From Rattus norvegicus (taxonomy: Eukaryota > Chordata > Mammalia > Rodentia > Muridae): a DNA stretch of 64,000 bases. The DNA lies in contig NC_086031.1 in the NCBI RefSeq assembly GCF_036323735.1, positions 46,962,725 through 47,026,724 on the forward strand. The letters are read 5' to 3'. Under the pieces are notes generated by a model. The model saw only the letters and a list, made by a program, of their open reading frames with translations, ran no database searches and was not told where the DNA came from. Each line of letters begins with the position of its first letter. Position 1 is the first letter of the stretch. The position numbers were made by a program, and so were the translations under genes. Shown piece by piece: positions 46,486-57,347 of the stretch.

Positions 46486-46720
46486 AAAGAAAAACATCCC
46501 ATCTAGGATATAGACATCGCTCCTCTCTAAGCTTCAGTATGACTGAGTTCATCAGTGAGAATTTACTTAACAGTAATACCATGCTGTATGACAAACAGTC
46601 ATACCAACATCCCTGCAGTCATGTCATAGACAGCACTCCATTTCATCTTGACCCTGGTTCCCATCATTTGCTTCCTTAAACTCAAAGCTTCAATACAAAC
46701 TGAAGAAACATATAACATAC

Positions 46721-46776
46721 CTGTGTTAACAGAGGCTGACGTAACAAGGTTCTTTCTTAGCATGTCATACAGAGGG
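46721..46776 (-). CDS. Mdm4: Mdm4 coding exon 5 (residues 96-114)
   Basis: The 56-nt exon reads SPLYDMLRKNLVTSASVNT across the junction and completes the p53-binding domain with Leu98 and Tyr99, the reported c-Abl target. Acceptor TTTTACAG and donor CAG|GTATGT are clear. It ends in phase 1 with a single G of codon 115. Confidence 0.97.
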
Positions 46777-47124
46777 CTGTAAAAGAAATACTATGTAAAT
46801 ATTTGTGATTTTCCATTATATATTAAATACACCTATGGCGTGTTACTTTCCTACTTTCTCTTAGATATACAAACAGAATCTTTTTCTTTCTTTTTTTTTG
46901 ACCTAGAAATAATAGAACAGAATCTTTTTCTTAAAAAAAATTTTTTTTAAAATAACTTAAACATTAAAGAGGAGCCAGGCACAATAGCGCTTGCCTGAAA
47001 CGCCAGCATTTGGGAAGTTCAGACTGGAAGATCAAGTTCAAGGTTATTCTTAGCAACTTACTGACTTAAAGCCTACCTAAGTTCAAAGGTGAGCCTATTT
47101 AAACACAAAACAAACAAACAAAAA

Positions 47125-47312
47125 AGCTAGGCGAGGTGGCACACACCTTTAACCGCAGTGATTAGTGTGTGAATACAGGTGGATCTCTTTGAGTTCGAGA
47201 CCAGCCTAGTCTACAGAGTGAGTCCAGGACACAGCCAGGGCTGGTTACACCAAGAAACCCTGTCTCAAAAAAAGGAAAGGAAAGGAAAGGAAAGGAAAGA
47301 AAAAAAAAAAAA
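47125..47312 (+). repeat. B1 SINE with (GGAAA)n tail, intron 4
   Basis: AGGCGAGGTGGCACACACCT and GACCAGCCTAGTCTACAGAG. The tail is five GGAAA units and an A run. Confidence 0.86.
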
Positions 47313-47564
47313 ATGAACATCTAACCCCTGCTACCTAGTCCTCAATAAAAATTTGATCAAATTTTATTTTATTAACTATTGATAACCTGATTGGGAAGAT
47401 TTTCTTTGAAGATTATTCTTTTCTTCCAGATGTCAAGTTTTGTATTTTTGACTCAAAAAATGGAAGTGTAAAAAGAAGTTTTATCAATGTTAAGAAAAAA
47501 TAAGCTCAGAAAAAAGCAATCACTAAGGCGCAATCATTAAGGGCAGGGGAACAAACACCAGAAG

Positions 47565-47790
47565 GTTGAGGGTGGGCTAGAAAGATGACCTAACTGAAGA
47601 GCATTGACTGCTCTTACAGGGAAACAACTTAACAGCACCCACATGGTGGTTCATGACCATGTACTTCAGTTCCAGATCTCACACCCTCTTCTGGCCTCCT
47701 TGGGCACAAAGCATGTATCTGAGCAGACATATGCATGCAGGAAAAACACTCACACACATGAATTAAAAGTTTAAAGAAAATGTTAAAGAA
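47565..47790 (+). repeat. B3-like SINE, intron 4
   Basis: GGGCTAGAAAGATGACCTAA and CACCCTCTTCTGGCCTCCTT are diverged B2/B3 blocks. Confidence 0.72.
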
Positions 47791-48184
47791 CACCAACTTG
47801 TGACCAACTACATGACCCCCTCCTATTCAACCTTCACACAAGATGTTCAACCAGACGCTACCCACCCATTAGCCCTCTAGAAACTGTCACAGCTCAGCTC
47901 ACATTCTCTCCTTCCTCAAGGAACCTTAGACAGGATAAGTCCCAGCCATTCCATTTCATATACTTCTCTCTACAGCTCTTATTGTCTGTCATGCTATTTT
48001 ACCATGTATGAAGATGATTACTATTCTGTATGTACCATCAAATCAAACTGTCCACACTGCAAACCACCGGCTATACAACATATGTAGCCCTAAAAACACT
48101 TATTGACTATAGAAAACATAACCTATACAGAATGAGTGAGCAGATATAAGCCCTCAAAGATACATAAACCCTCACCCTTTTTAC

Positions 48185-48318
48185 CTTGGATCTTTCACAG
48201 AAAAGCTCTGACATCCAAGTAGATCTCCCAAAAGGTCTCCACCACAGTACACCAGATGTTGCTCCTGTTGATCATAGAGCTGCTTCACCATTATATACTG
48301 GCCTAGATAGTGCATTAC
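48185..48318 (-). CDS. Mdm4: Mdm4 coding exon 4 (residues 52-96, start of Ser96)
   Basis: The 134-nt exon encodes most of the p53-binding cleft, including Met53, Tyr55, Leu56, Gly57, Ile60, Met61, Tyr66, Gln71, His72, Val92 and Pro95. It ends two bases into the Ser96 codon (AAG|GTAAAA). Residue 73 is Leu (CTG), where mouse and human have Met, a conservative change near the cleft rim. Confidence 0.97.
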
Positions 48319-49542
48319 CTACATGAGAATAAAACACCATGAAATGATATGTCTGACTACAACCAAAACCACAACTACGCATGAGTGACTGAGATATTTT
48401 GCTAGAGAAAGACATAAGACCACCGGTATTTGGATGCTGACAGAGTGTAAGCAATCCCCAAACAGGATAGATGTTTCCTACAGTAGGTTCATCCATTCAT
48501 CCATCAACAGAACCTGATCTGACAATGAAAAAAGGCAGCAACTTAACATTCAACTGCAGTGCCCGATCTTTAATGGGCCATTAGTCCTAATACAGAGACC
48601 AGAATCTAGGTCTCTCACAAATAAAAACATAGTTTACCTGGCTTTTTCCTTTCAGGTTTCAAAAACTCATGATTCTAAACTTGAAAAGTGTTCTTTCCCA
48701 CGCAGATGAAGCATGTCATAGAACCTCTATTAAATCACCTAGGCTGATAGATACACTGTTTGACAATAGACCTGGATAAATTTTATGACAAACAGGGAGA
48801 AAATGAAAGGGGAAAGGGAAAGAATCTACTAATAGAGTTTTTAATGCTTCATGTTTTAGTCTTTATTTCCCTTCTACCCACCGACCCTGGAATGTTTCTT
48901 AAAAGTAGGTTAAAAAGCACCAAACTTCTCACCCAACAATTAAGTTCTTGTAAAATATCAAAAGCAAGTCAAAGACATCTATAATCTCCACTGTATTACT
49001 GATAGATGTGGCAATGAAGGAAAAGAAGGTCTATAATTTGTTTTCTGCGTAAGAAAGGTGGAAGGTTCTACCATACTAAATGCAAATTGTTGAGTACATT
49101 AACATTTGAATAATTCCACTGAAAAAATTCAATGTGCTGGCTTTTTAAAAAAAAAGCTTCCAGATGCTAAGTTATTTAAATTCTTAAACATTCAAAATGA
49201 CTGGGTGCTCCCAGAATACCTGACAGATGCAGTGATAAAGTTCCTGCCTCAGTCCCTGCCTGCTGCAAGTCTTACAATCTGTGGCTTTTTTTTAACCCAC
49301 GCATTTTGCTTTATCATTCAATGAATGATGAATGAATGGTAAATGAATTTGTGGACGACCACATATATATGCACTTCAAAAGGAAGTGTGAAGGAAACAG
49401 GAAATGAACAAGGCAGTCCTCACAATATGAAAACCGTTCCTTCAGTAGCACAACTTCCTTTCCTGGCCCTGACTTCAGAACTGTACAAATGATGGCCTCT
49501 ACTCAACTGTCCTTAAAACTGGGAGCTGTCCCTGATGCTTAC
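48319..49542 (-). other. Mdm4: Mdm4 intron 3
   Basis: This 1.2-kb intron has no SINE or other repeat that I recognise, unusual for this gene. I see no exon or RNA gene in it. Confidence 0.85.
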
Positions 49543-49617
49543 CTCTTTCATGGTGAAAACTTCCCCCTGAGCACCTGCTGCTTGCAAAATCTTGAGAAGC
49601 TGCAGTTTTGGTCGTAC
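49543..49617 (-). CDS. Mdm4: Mdm4 coding exon 3 (residues 27-51)
   Basis: The 75-nt exon reads VRPKLQLLKILQAAGAQGEV then FTMKE and ends at GAG|GTAAGC. It forms the first part of the p53-binding domain. The acceptor is a tandem NAGNAG (ATAG-CAG). Use of the upstream AG would add one Gln between residues 26 and 27. The downstream AG is chosen here because it gives the family's usual sequence. Confidence 0.96.
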
Positions 49618-49834
49618 CTGCTATAAACATAAAACATTAACACAGAATTTTCATGTCCCTGAAAGGCCTGGACTTACTATGTGGTAAAAGATGACCTTGA
49701 ACTCTGGATCCTCCTGCACAAACCCCAGCATAAAGCCCCTATTTCCATTTCACTTAGATCAGTTTCTAAAAAAATTAAGGAAGCAATCTTCCAAAAAAAA
49801 AAAAAACAAAAAACAAAACAAAAAGCTCTAGGAG

Positions 49835-50023
49835 GGGCTGGAGAGATGGCTCAGCGGTTAAGAGCACCTGACTGCTCTTCCAGAGGTCATGAGTTCAATT
49901 CCCAGCAACCACATGGTGGCTCACAACCATCTGTAAAGAGATCCGATGCCTTCTTCTGGTGTATCTGAAGACAGATACAGTGTACTTATATATAATAAAT
50001 AAATAAATCTTTAAAAAAAAAAA
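49835..50023 (+). repeat. B2 SINE, intron 2
   Basis: Near-consensus. TSD AAAAGCTCTAGGAG at 49,821-49,834 and 50,024-50,037. Confidence 0.94.
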
Positions 50024-50214
50024 AAAAGCTCTAGGAGACACTTGCCGTCTTTCTGATAAATCATTTACAACAGGAAGTATATTCGTACCTACAAGGATGA
50101 CAATAATGATAAATTTTTAAGGAAAATAGCTGTTGGCTTGAAAACAGGAAAACTAGAATCTTTGTGCATTTATAATGGAAATAAATGGTATAACTGCTGT
50201 GGAAAAAAAAAACC

Positions 50215-50415
50215 AGCAGCCCTTGGAAAGATGGCTCAGTAGTTAGGAACACTGGCTGCTCTTGCAGGGAACCTGCATTCAAGTCCTAGTACTCACAAGG
50301 CACCTCACAACTGTAACTCTAGTTACAGGATACTCACTTCTGGCCTTGGTTGGCACACCTGTGAGACACAGACATACATGCAGGCAAAACACTTGATACT
50401 CACAAAATTTTTAAT
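50215..50415 (+). repeat. B3-like SINE, intron 2
   Basis: CTTGGAAAGATGGCTCAGTA head and ACTTCTGGCCTTGGTTGGCA block. Confidence 0.75.
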
Positions 50416-50450
50416 TAGATTCCAAGGTAACTATTAAAAACCTGAAAGCT

Positions 50451-50638
50451 GGGGCTGGAGAGATGGCTCAGTGGTTAAGAGCACTGGCTATTCTTCCAGA
50501 GGTCCTAATTTCAATTCCCAGCAACCACATGGCAGCTCATAACTCTCTATAATGAAGTCTGCTGCCCTCTTCTGGCCTGCAGGCATACATGCAAACAGAA
50601 TGATGTATACATAATAAATCTAAAACAGAAACAAAAAC
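50451..50638 (+). repeat. B2 SINE, intron 2
   Basis: Full-length. AAAACCTGAAAGCTGG duplicated on both sides is the TSD. Confidence 0.92.
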
Positions 50639-50651
50639 AAAACCTGAAAGC

Positions 50652-50812
50652 TGGGGCCAGGCATGGGGACACACTTGTAATCTCACATTGCAGGGGGGGC
50701 GGGGGGGCAAGAGGATCTTTAAGTTTGAGGTCAGCCTGGTCTATACAGCAATTTCCAGTACAGCCAGAACGTCATAAAGACCCCATCTCTGAAAAAGAAA
50801 AGGAAAGAACCT
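50652..50812 (+). repeat. B1 SINE with poly(G) interruption, intron 2
   Basis: GGCCAGGCATGGGGACACAC, then GCAGGGGGGGCGGGGGGGC, then GAGGTCAGCCTGGTCTATAC. Confidence 0.78.
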
Positions 50813-51195
50813 TAAAAAGGTCCAGACTAAATATTTGTATACTTGTATTATTCTGAAATCATCAAAGGATGATGGCACTGAAACTCAGCAGGTTTGATAA
50901 AGAGTATTATTTGTTATGTACAACATCACTTCACTGACTGTAGAAATTTGTGAATTCTTTAGCCAATAATTGTGACTTTGGGTTTTTGTTTTTAGACATT
51001 TTTATTACAAAACTGAAATGAAAACTGAGGCACTAAGGAAGACAAAGTTATCTAGTTACTGCTCTGGTGTCCTATTCCAGCCACAGGAACTGACTTTATC
51101 ATATATATACATTTTGTGATATTTGCCTCCACTTGTATACTTTCCTATCTTTTATCTTTCACTTAAAATGTTGTCTTTCATATCCTTACTCATTT

Positions 51196-51377
51196 TTTTA
51201 AAGATTTATTTATTTATTATATATAAGTACACTGTAGCTGTCTTCAGATACACCAGAAGAGGGCATCAGATCTCATTACAGATGGTTGTGAGCCACCATG
51301 TGGTTGCTGGGATTTGAACTCAGGACCTCTGGAAGAGCAGTCCATGCTCTTAACCGCTGAGCCATCTCTCCAGCCCC
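51196..51377 (-). repeat. B2 SINE, intron 2 (sense to Mdm4)
   Basis: Reversed near-consensus B2. TSD CCTTACTCATTTTT on both sides. Confidence 0.93.
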
Positions 51378-51720
51378 TTACTCATTTTTATATGCTGCTT
51401 GAAACTGATCTTAGAACCTCACACATGCTAAGCAAGTATTCTATCACTCAGCTATGGTCTCAGTTCCCTTACTAATTATTAATAAACACAAAATGTAACC
51501 ACTTTTATGTGTCAACTTATTAACTATTTATTAAACCAAGGAACAAAAAAACTGTTTTGCATCTGTGAAAAGACTTTCCCACTCCTCATTTCGGCGGCTC
51601 TGGGGATCTATTCCTGAGCCCTGCACATCCACATCAAGTGAGTGCTCTGGAGCTCAGCTAACCCTACTACTGCTGTAGATGGTTACATTAGAATATGACC
51701 ATGACCAGAAGTTCATGTTA

Positions 51721-51823
51721 TTTTTTTTTTTTTTTGGTTCTTTTTTTCGGAGCTGGGGACCGAACCCAGGGCCTTGCGCTTGCTAGGCAAGCGCTCTACC
51801 ACTGAGCTAAATCCCCAACCCCT
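51721..51823 (-). repeat. ID element in intron 2 (sense to Mdm4)
   Basis: The reverse complement is a near-perfect ID with A tail. TSD GTTCATGTTATTTTT on both sides (from 51,711 and from 51,824). Confidence 0.93.
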
Positions 51824-52164
51824 GTTCATGTTATTTTTAAGGCTACAGTACTGAAGGGGTAAGACACAAACTTTATGGCCTGCAAAGCCTAATATATATG
51901 TTTTCTAGCCCTATACAGAACATCTGTTGACTCCTACCCTAAACTTCAAATAGTTCATAATTTGTGTTAGTAAAAATAATGCCACTTGAAAGTAGTGAGT
52001 CACAATTGTAACCACGGCACTTGGGAGAGCCAAGTTTATCTAGAACTTGCTATGTAGACCAGGCTGGCTTCAAAAAAAAAAAAAAAAGTATCCTACTTGA
52101 ATCATTATGCATATATTTTTTCATAGTATGAACAACCTACCTGGATTATTAAAGAAAATGGAGC

Positions 52165-52335
52165 AGCTGGGAGCTGGGGAGATGGCTCAGTCAACAGTGT
52201 TTGTTGTATAAGCATGAAAACCTGAGGCCACTCAGATTTCCAGCCACCCAAAGAGAAAGCCACATGTAGTAGCCGATAGTCCAGCACTGAGAAGGCTGTG
52301 ACAAAGGGACCCTCCTGGAACTTACTGGCTAGTCT
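52165..52335 (+). repeat. B3/B4-like SINE, diverged, intron 2
   Basis: GGGAGCTGGGGAGATGGCTC head. The body departs from B2 and is poorly preserved. Confidence 0.6.
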
Positions 52336-53196
52336 AGCTCAATCAGTGAGCTATAAATACTATATAATTGTAATATGTAATTTGTAATTTATAACATAAT
52401 GTATAATTATAATACAGAATATAAAAATAGTAATATACAATGTATAGATTTAGTAACAGACCCTGCCTCAAAAGTAAGGTATAGCACAACTGAGGCAGAC
52501 AAGCCATTTTAACTTCTGGTCTTCACAGACTCATGAACAATATCACAGGCACATGGGGGGGGGGGGGGGAGTCAAGTAGCTGAGTGTAGTTAATCCATAG
52601 ATTATATATATATATATATATATATTAGAATCTCAGTTGCCAAGGTTGTCCTTAAATTCACTCTGTAGTACAAGCAAGCTTTGAACTTTTAATTCTCCTG
52701 CTTGAGCCATCCAAGTAGTTGGGATTATAGGATTTCACCATCAGATCCCTCAGTAAAGACATTTTAAGACTACTACTTCCCAGCTTCCCTAATGCTTTAG
52801 CTATAAGGATGGTAGTAAAAATAAAAAAGACCCAGTCCTCTCTAGCAATTCTTTACTCCCTATTAATTTAGATATGTAACTAAGCTCTTCAAGTAGAAAA
52901 GAAACCAGGACACTCCATGCCAGTCTCTCTGTACTGGCCGGAGGAGAAAGCAGCCATCTCAACCATCTCAACCATGAGCTGGCAGTGGATATAAGAAGTG
53001 AACAAAGGCAGCTATGGCTGTGGATGTCATTACAGGACTCCACTCCTCAAAACACATCCTGGGCATATGCCTAACTCCAACAGTAACTAAGCTGCCTCCA
53101 GATGAGGAACTTCTCTGCAACTACCTACATTTCTGAGTAATAAAGATTCTTCTATATAGGGAAACTTTTATTGTTACAAAAAAAAAAAAAAAAAAA

Positions 53197-53295
53197 GGTG
53201 TCTGGGGATACAGCTCCATGGTAGAGCACCTATCCAGTATGCATGAGGCCTAAATTCAACCTTGAGCACAGAGATAGGCAAAAAAAACAGAAACA
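53197..53295 (+). repeat. Old ID-like element, intron 2
   Basis: GGATACAGCTCCATGGTAGA and CATGAGGCCTAAATTCAACC are a diverged ID/tRNA-like body. Confidence 0.65.
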
Positions 53296-53307
53296 AAAAG
53301 TTTCTTG

Positions 53308-53484
53308 TAAAGATTTATTTATTTATTATATATAAGTACACTGTAGCTGTCTTCAGACACACCAGAAGAGGGCATCAGATCTCATTACAGATGGTTGTGA
53401 GCCACCATGTGGTTGCTGGGATTTGAACTCAGAACCTCTGAAGAGCAGTCGGTGCTCTTAACCACTGAGCCATCTCTCCAACCC
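53308..53484 (-). repeat. B2 SINE, intron 2 (sense to Mdm4)
   Basis: Reversed B2. TSD CAGAAACAAAA at 53,289-53,299 and 53,485-53,495. Confidence 0.93.
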
Positions 53485-53989
53485 AGAAACAAAATTTAAG
53501 GAATGGGACCAGCTTAAATTAACCCTATCTCTGACATCAAAGAAAAGCAGGCTGATGAGTCTCAGATACAAATTTGCGTGGACAGAATAAACACCAGAAA
53601 AAGTAGATGCTGTGTCCGAGGGGTATCTGAGATCTTGGCAGCATCAGTAACTTTATAACACACTATTATTATATAATATAACATAGAACTGGGAAGCCTA
53701 CTTTTGAGATAGCTTCAAAACCTTCTCATTCTGCTATACAAGAAGCAGACAGTGTAGGCACTGGACTATGTCTCCCTTTCCCTGTCTCACTACCAACAAG
53801 ACAGATGAGCTAGAGCCTTTCTAACCCCACAGTTTATTTACCCCAGGCTACATTAACTTTACACCGATTACACTATCTTAATGCCATCACTCCGGAACGC
53901 TCAGGAGGTGACTGTGATCTACTACACTCCCACTAAGCTGGCCCTTACAGTATGCCCATCGTATACAATTTTGTTATTTACTTATTTTT

Positions 53990-54122
53990 TTTTTCATTTT
54001 TTTTTTTATTAACTTGAGTATTTCTTATATACATTTTGAGTGTTATTCCCTTTCCCGGTTTCCGGGCAAACATCCCCCTCCCCCCTCCCCTTCCTTATGG
54101 GTGTTCCCCTCCCAACCCTCCC
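53990..54122 (-). mobile_element. 5'-truncated L1 3' end in intron 2
   Basis: A poly(T) run, then TTAACTTGAGTATTTCTTAT and a C-rich segment give the reverse complement of a rat L1 3' end. Direct repeats TATTTACTTATTTTT at 53,975-53,989 and 54,123-54,137 (15 bp, identical) are the target-site duplication. The insertion is in the Mdm4 sense orientation and looks young. Confidence 0.85.
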
Positions 54123-54127
54123 TATTT

Positions 54128-54262
54128 ACTTATTTTTGTTTTATTTAAGACAGGGTCTCTCTATTATGTAACTCAGGTTGGCCTCAAACTCACAGAAATC
54201 CACCTGCCTCTGCCTCCTAAGTGCTAGAATTATAAAGACTTGCATATACCAAGTCCATATAG
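54128..54262 (-). repeat. B1 SINE, intron 2
   Basis: TTTAAGACAGGGTCTCTCTA and CCACCTGCCTCTGCCTCCTA, reversed. It abuts the L1 TSD. Confidence 0.8.
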
Positions 54263-54578
54263 CCTAGTTTTGTTATTCTATTTTATATTATCAAGTTTGT
54301 ATCATTTCCTTTTAGAGCTTCCTCAATGTTAAGAACTCCTTCATTCTAAAGATTCTTATATTTTCTTCCAATGTCTTGACTTTCTACATTTAAATCTTTA
54401 CCTGGAATTTGTGTTTTCCAGAGACATGACTATCACAAAATTATTTTATAAAATTAATTTATACTGCCTCTTTTTCTCGTCAACTCCAAATCCTACTTTC
54501 AGCATATATAAAGGAACAAGCATGAAGAAATGTTTCTGAAACACAAAAATAAAGTAATTTTTAAAAAAACTCTACTAA

Positions 54579-54665
54579 GGGGCTGGGGATTTAGCTCAGT
54601 GGTAGAGCGCTTACCTAGGAAGCGCAAGGCCCTGGGTTCGGTCCCCAGCTCCGAAAAAAAAGAAC

Positions 54666-54700
<35 letters not shown>
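54579..54700 (+). repeat. ID element in intron 2
   Basis: Near-consensus with an A tail of about 35 nt. TSD AAACTCTACTA on both sides. Confidence 0.93.
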
Positions 54701-54706
<6 letters not shown>

Positions 54707-54722
54707 ACTAAAGGAAAAAGTC

Positions 54723-55078
54723 TGGAGCTGGAGAGATAGCTCAATGGTTAAAGGCACATGTTTGGGGGCTGGGGATTTAGCTCAGTGGTAGAGCGCTTGC
54801 CTAGGAAGCACAAGGCCCTGGGTTCGGTCCCCAGCTCCGGAAAAAAAGAAAAAAAAAAAAAAAAAAGGCACATGTTTGTCTTCTACAGGACCTGGATTTG
54901 AGTTCCAGCAACCACATAATGGCTCACAATCATCTGTAACTCCAATCCCAGGGTATCCAATTCCCTCTTCTGGCTTCCAAGGGCAACACATGCATGTTAT
55001 TTAAAGACAATGCATTCAGACAAAACATACAGGCATGCATATACATATAATAACAATAAATAAATCTTAAAAAATAAA
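54723..55078 (+). repeat. B2/B3-like SINE split by an ID element
   Basis: Head AGCTGGAGAGATAGCTCAAT precedes the ID at 54,765-54,863. The body resumes with CCTGGATTTGAGTTCCAGCA. Confidence 0.82.
54765..54863 (+). repeat. ID element inserted in a B3-like element
   Basis: TSD AAAGGCACATGTTTG (15 bp) at 54,750-54,764 and 54,864-54,878. It lies only 65 nt after the previous ID. Confidence 0.94.
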
Positions 55079-55082
55079 AAAT

Positions 55083-55285
55083 AGGGCTGGAGAGATGGCT
55101 CAGAGGTTAAGAGCACTGACTGCTCTTCCAGAGGTCCTGAGTTCAATTCCCAGCAACCACATGGTGGCTCACAACCATCTGTAATGGGATCCAATGCCCT
55201 CTTCTGGCCTGCAGGCATACATGCAGGGAGAAAGCTGTATGATGTATAAATAATAATTTTAAAAAATAAAAATAAATAAAAAATA
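55083..55285 (+). repeat. B2 SINE, intron 2
   Basis: Near-consensus B2 directly after the previous element's A-rich tail. Confidence 0.92.
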
Positions 55286-55924
55286 ACATTTAAAAAAGTC
55301 TGTCTGCAATGGGATATACCAAATCTGAGAGGAGACTGTCAAGTCTGTATCCACAATGCCTAGATAAGCTATGGATCTGTAAGAATGTATTTGCCATATT
55401 CACCATTTAAGATAGACAGCCTTTTAAATAAAACGAACCAGCCTGGCCTGATGCTGCATGCCTAGAATCCCAGCACCTGGAAGCCAGGCAAGAGAATCAA
55501 GCAAGTTCACAGCAGTCTGCTCTACAAAGGAAGCTCCAGGTCAGCTAAGAGTAACAGACTCTGTCTGTGTCTCTTTCTAATAGCTCCAAAGTAGACTGCA
55601 CAAACAAAAAGAAAGAAAATTAACCCCCAGATGAGACAAAAAAAGACCTTAGATAACCTGGCCCCAAATTCTCTACTACCTACCTCCAACCTAAACCATG
55701 CCTAGTTTAACCAAATGTAAGAAATAACTTGCAAAGGGGCATAAGTAGTGAAAACCAAGATTGATCTTGACCATTTCAAGCTGTCTGTAACTTTCAAATA
55801 GGTAATTTAAGATTTACAACATCACCACTTCTGCTTGAAGCAAACCCTAATCAGTGAACTCAGCCATATACCTCAATTCAATTTAAAGTATTTAAAGAAA
55901 AGTAAGATGTCTGGTAATGATTAC

Positions 55925-56002
55925 CTGATTGATTTGTTCCGAAGAAATTCTGCAAGCACTGTCAGATGCTGAACACTGGGCAGAGGTGGAATGTGATGTC
56001 AT
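55925..56002 (-). CDS. Mdm4: Mdm4 coding exon 2 (residues 1-26)
   Basis: This exon starts the protein with MTSHSTSAQCSASDS and ends with QINQ before the donor CAG|GTAATC, in phase 0. The start was chosen because it is the family's conserved initiator and follows a clear splice acceptor. The segment is the flexible N-terminal tail ahead of the p53-binding fold. Confidence 0.97.
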
Positions 56003-56035
56003 TTTGGCAGTGAAGATTCCAAACTCAGTTAGCAA
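56003..56035 (-). other. Mdm4: Mdm4 exon 2, 5' UTR part
   Basis: The acceptor CCCTTGTAG ends just upstream, and 33 nt of leader precede the ATG at 56,002-56,000. The context before the start is GCCAAAATGAC, with A at -3, a fair Kozak match. Confidence 0.9.
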
Positions 56036-56104
56036 CTACAAGGGAAAAACATATATAAAATTGTAAAGCAGAGACTTCTGTCTTTAGCATTCACTGAGAA
56101 GTAA

Positions 56105-56265
56105 GCTCGGGGCTAAAGACATAGCACTCAGTTAAGAGCACTGGCTTCTCTTCCAGAGGACCTACTACGTTTAATTCCCAGCACCCACAATGCAGCTCAC
56201 AACTCTCTTTAATTCCAGATTCTGGGGACCTGACACCCTCACCAATGCACATAAAATAAAAACAA
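56105..56265 (+). repeat. B3-like SINE, intron 1
   Basis: GAGCACTGGCTTCTCTTCCA and TTAATTCCCAGCACCCACAA are B2-superfamily blocks. Confidence 0.72.
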
Positions 56266-56277
56266 ATTTAAAAAGAA

Positions 56278-56445
56278 ATAAGCTGGGCATGGTGGGCACA
56301 CACCTTGAATACCAGCACCCAGAAGGCAGAGGCAAGTGGATCTTTATGAGTTCAAGAGCAGCCTGTTCTACACAGCAAGTTGAAGGATACTCAGGGCCTA
56401 TATAGAGAACCTGTCTCCTAAACAGAAGGAAAAAGAAAAGACAAA
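56278..56445 (+). repeat. B1 SINE, intron 1
   Basis: GCTGGGCATGGTGGGCACAC and TGAGTTCAAGAGCAGCCTGT. Confidence 0.85.
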
Positions 56446-56971
56446 AGTGCCAGCAACATTTTTTAAATCTGATACAAACACATACACACACACACACATC
56501 TGCTTAAATACAAAATACACTGAACTGAAATTCTCAATAATCAAATCCAGCACAAAAGCTAGAGACTAAACCACGTGTCTCCCTCAGATGAATCCTAAAA
56601 GACAGGTTTGGACTTGCCCCACCTTCAATGCTGATGCTAATGAGTAGTACACTGTTCCTAGCTGCAAGTCAAATTTACAATCACTGCTTCCCACGGCTGT
56701 CAGGTGGACTAGACACTACTGAGGGGAGTGATTAAGATAAGAACTAGGAGACACCCACAGCTGGGAAATCACAGAATTTCTAAGACCGCACTCCAACATG
56801 CCTGAACAAGAAACCACAAGAAAGTGAGTGTCAAAGTTTGCCTGGTAATCAGGTAATCATGGTAGGACACACTGGCAATGTCAGCACTTAGGAGGAGGCT
56901 TATCTTGAATTCAAGGCCAGCCTGAGGTTCATGGTAGACCTCAAAAAATAAATAAATAAATAAATAAAAAC

Positions 56972-57075
56972 CTTTTTTTTTTTTTGTTCTTTTTTTCGGA
57001 GCTGGGGACCGAACCCAGGGCCTTGTGCTTCCTAGGCAAGCGCTCTACAGCTGAGCTAAATCCCCAACACCCCCC
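56972..57075 (-). repeat. ID element in intron 1 (sense to Mdm4)
   Basis: The reverse complement matches ID. The head shows a C9 run, and TSD-like AAAAACCTT flanks it. Confidence 0.9.
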
Positions 57076-57347
57076 CCCAAAAAAAACCTTTAAAAATACA
57101 TTTCTAATATCATATACAAGAACTTTTAAATGTATTAAAAATCTGCAAAAGAGTGACCACTGCTACTGCATAGGACCAGAGTTTGATTCCCAATTTGACC
57201 CATGAAGGCTGGGGTGGTCACAATGGTCTATAATTCAGCTCCAAGGATCTCTTCATCCCAAATATAGTTTTGTTCCCTTGTTTTCTTCAAAGTGGAGTTC
57301 TAAGAAATATATAATGGGCTAGCTTGCTTTAAAAAAAATGAAAAAGA

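Larger units (their letters stand above)
41987..46720 (-). other. Mdm4: Mdm4 intron 5
   Basis: This intron lies just upstream of the skippable exon 6. It holds three ID elements, a B2-ID composite, B1 copies and (TC)n(AC)n repeats. Long repeat-poor stretches lie at about 42,150-42,580, 42,770-43,200 and 43,700-44,830. Confidence 0.85.
46777..48184 (-). other. Mdm4: Mdm4 intron 4
   Basis: The intron holds two B1-like elements with a (GGAAA)n tail (about 46,970-47,310) and a B3-like element (47,565-47,790). The remaining 47,800-48,180 is unique sequence. Confidence 0.85.
49618..55924 (-). other. Mdm4: Mdm4 intron 2
   Basis: This 6.3-kb intron is densely packed with SINEs, including four ID elements, and holds a truncated L1 tail with a clear TSD. 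Unique stretches remain at about 51,840-52,160, 52,630-53,180 and 54,260-54,560. No cryptic coding exon is evident. Confidence 0.85.

Noticed and set aside
28288..56002. Possible processed Mdm4 pseudogene
   Set aside because: The coding parts are split by ten GT-AG introns with no frameshift or stop, so this is the functional gene.
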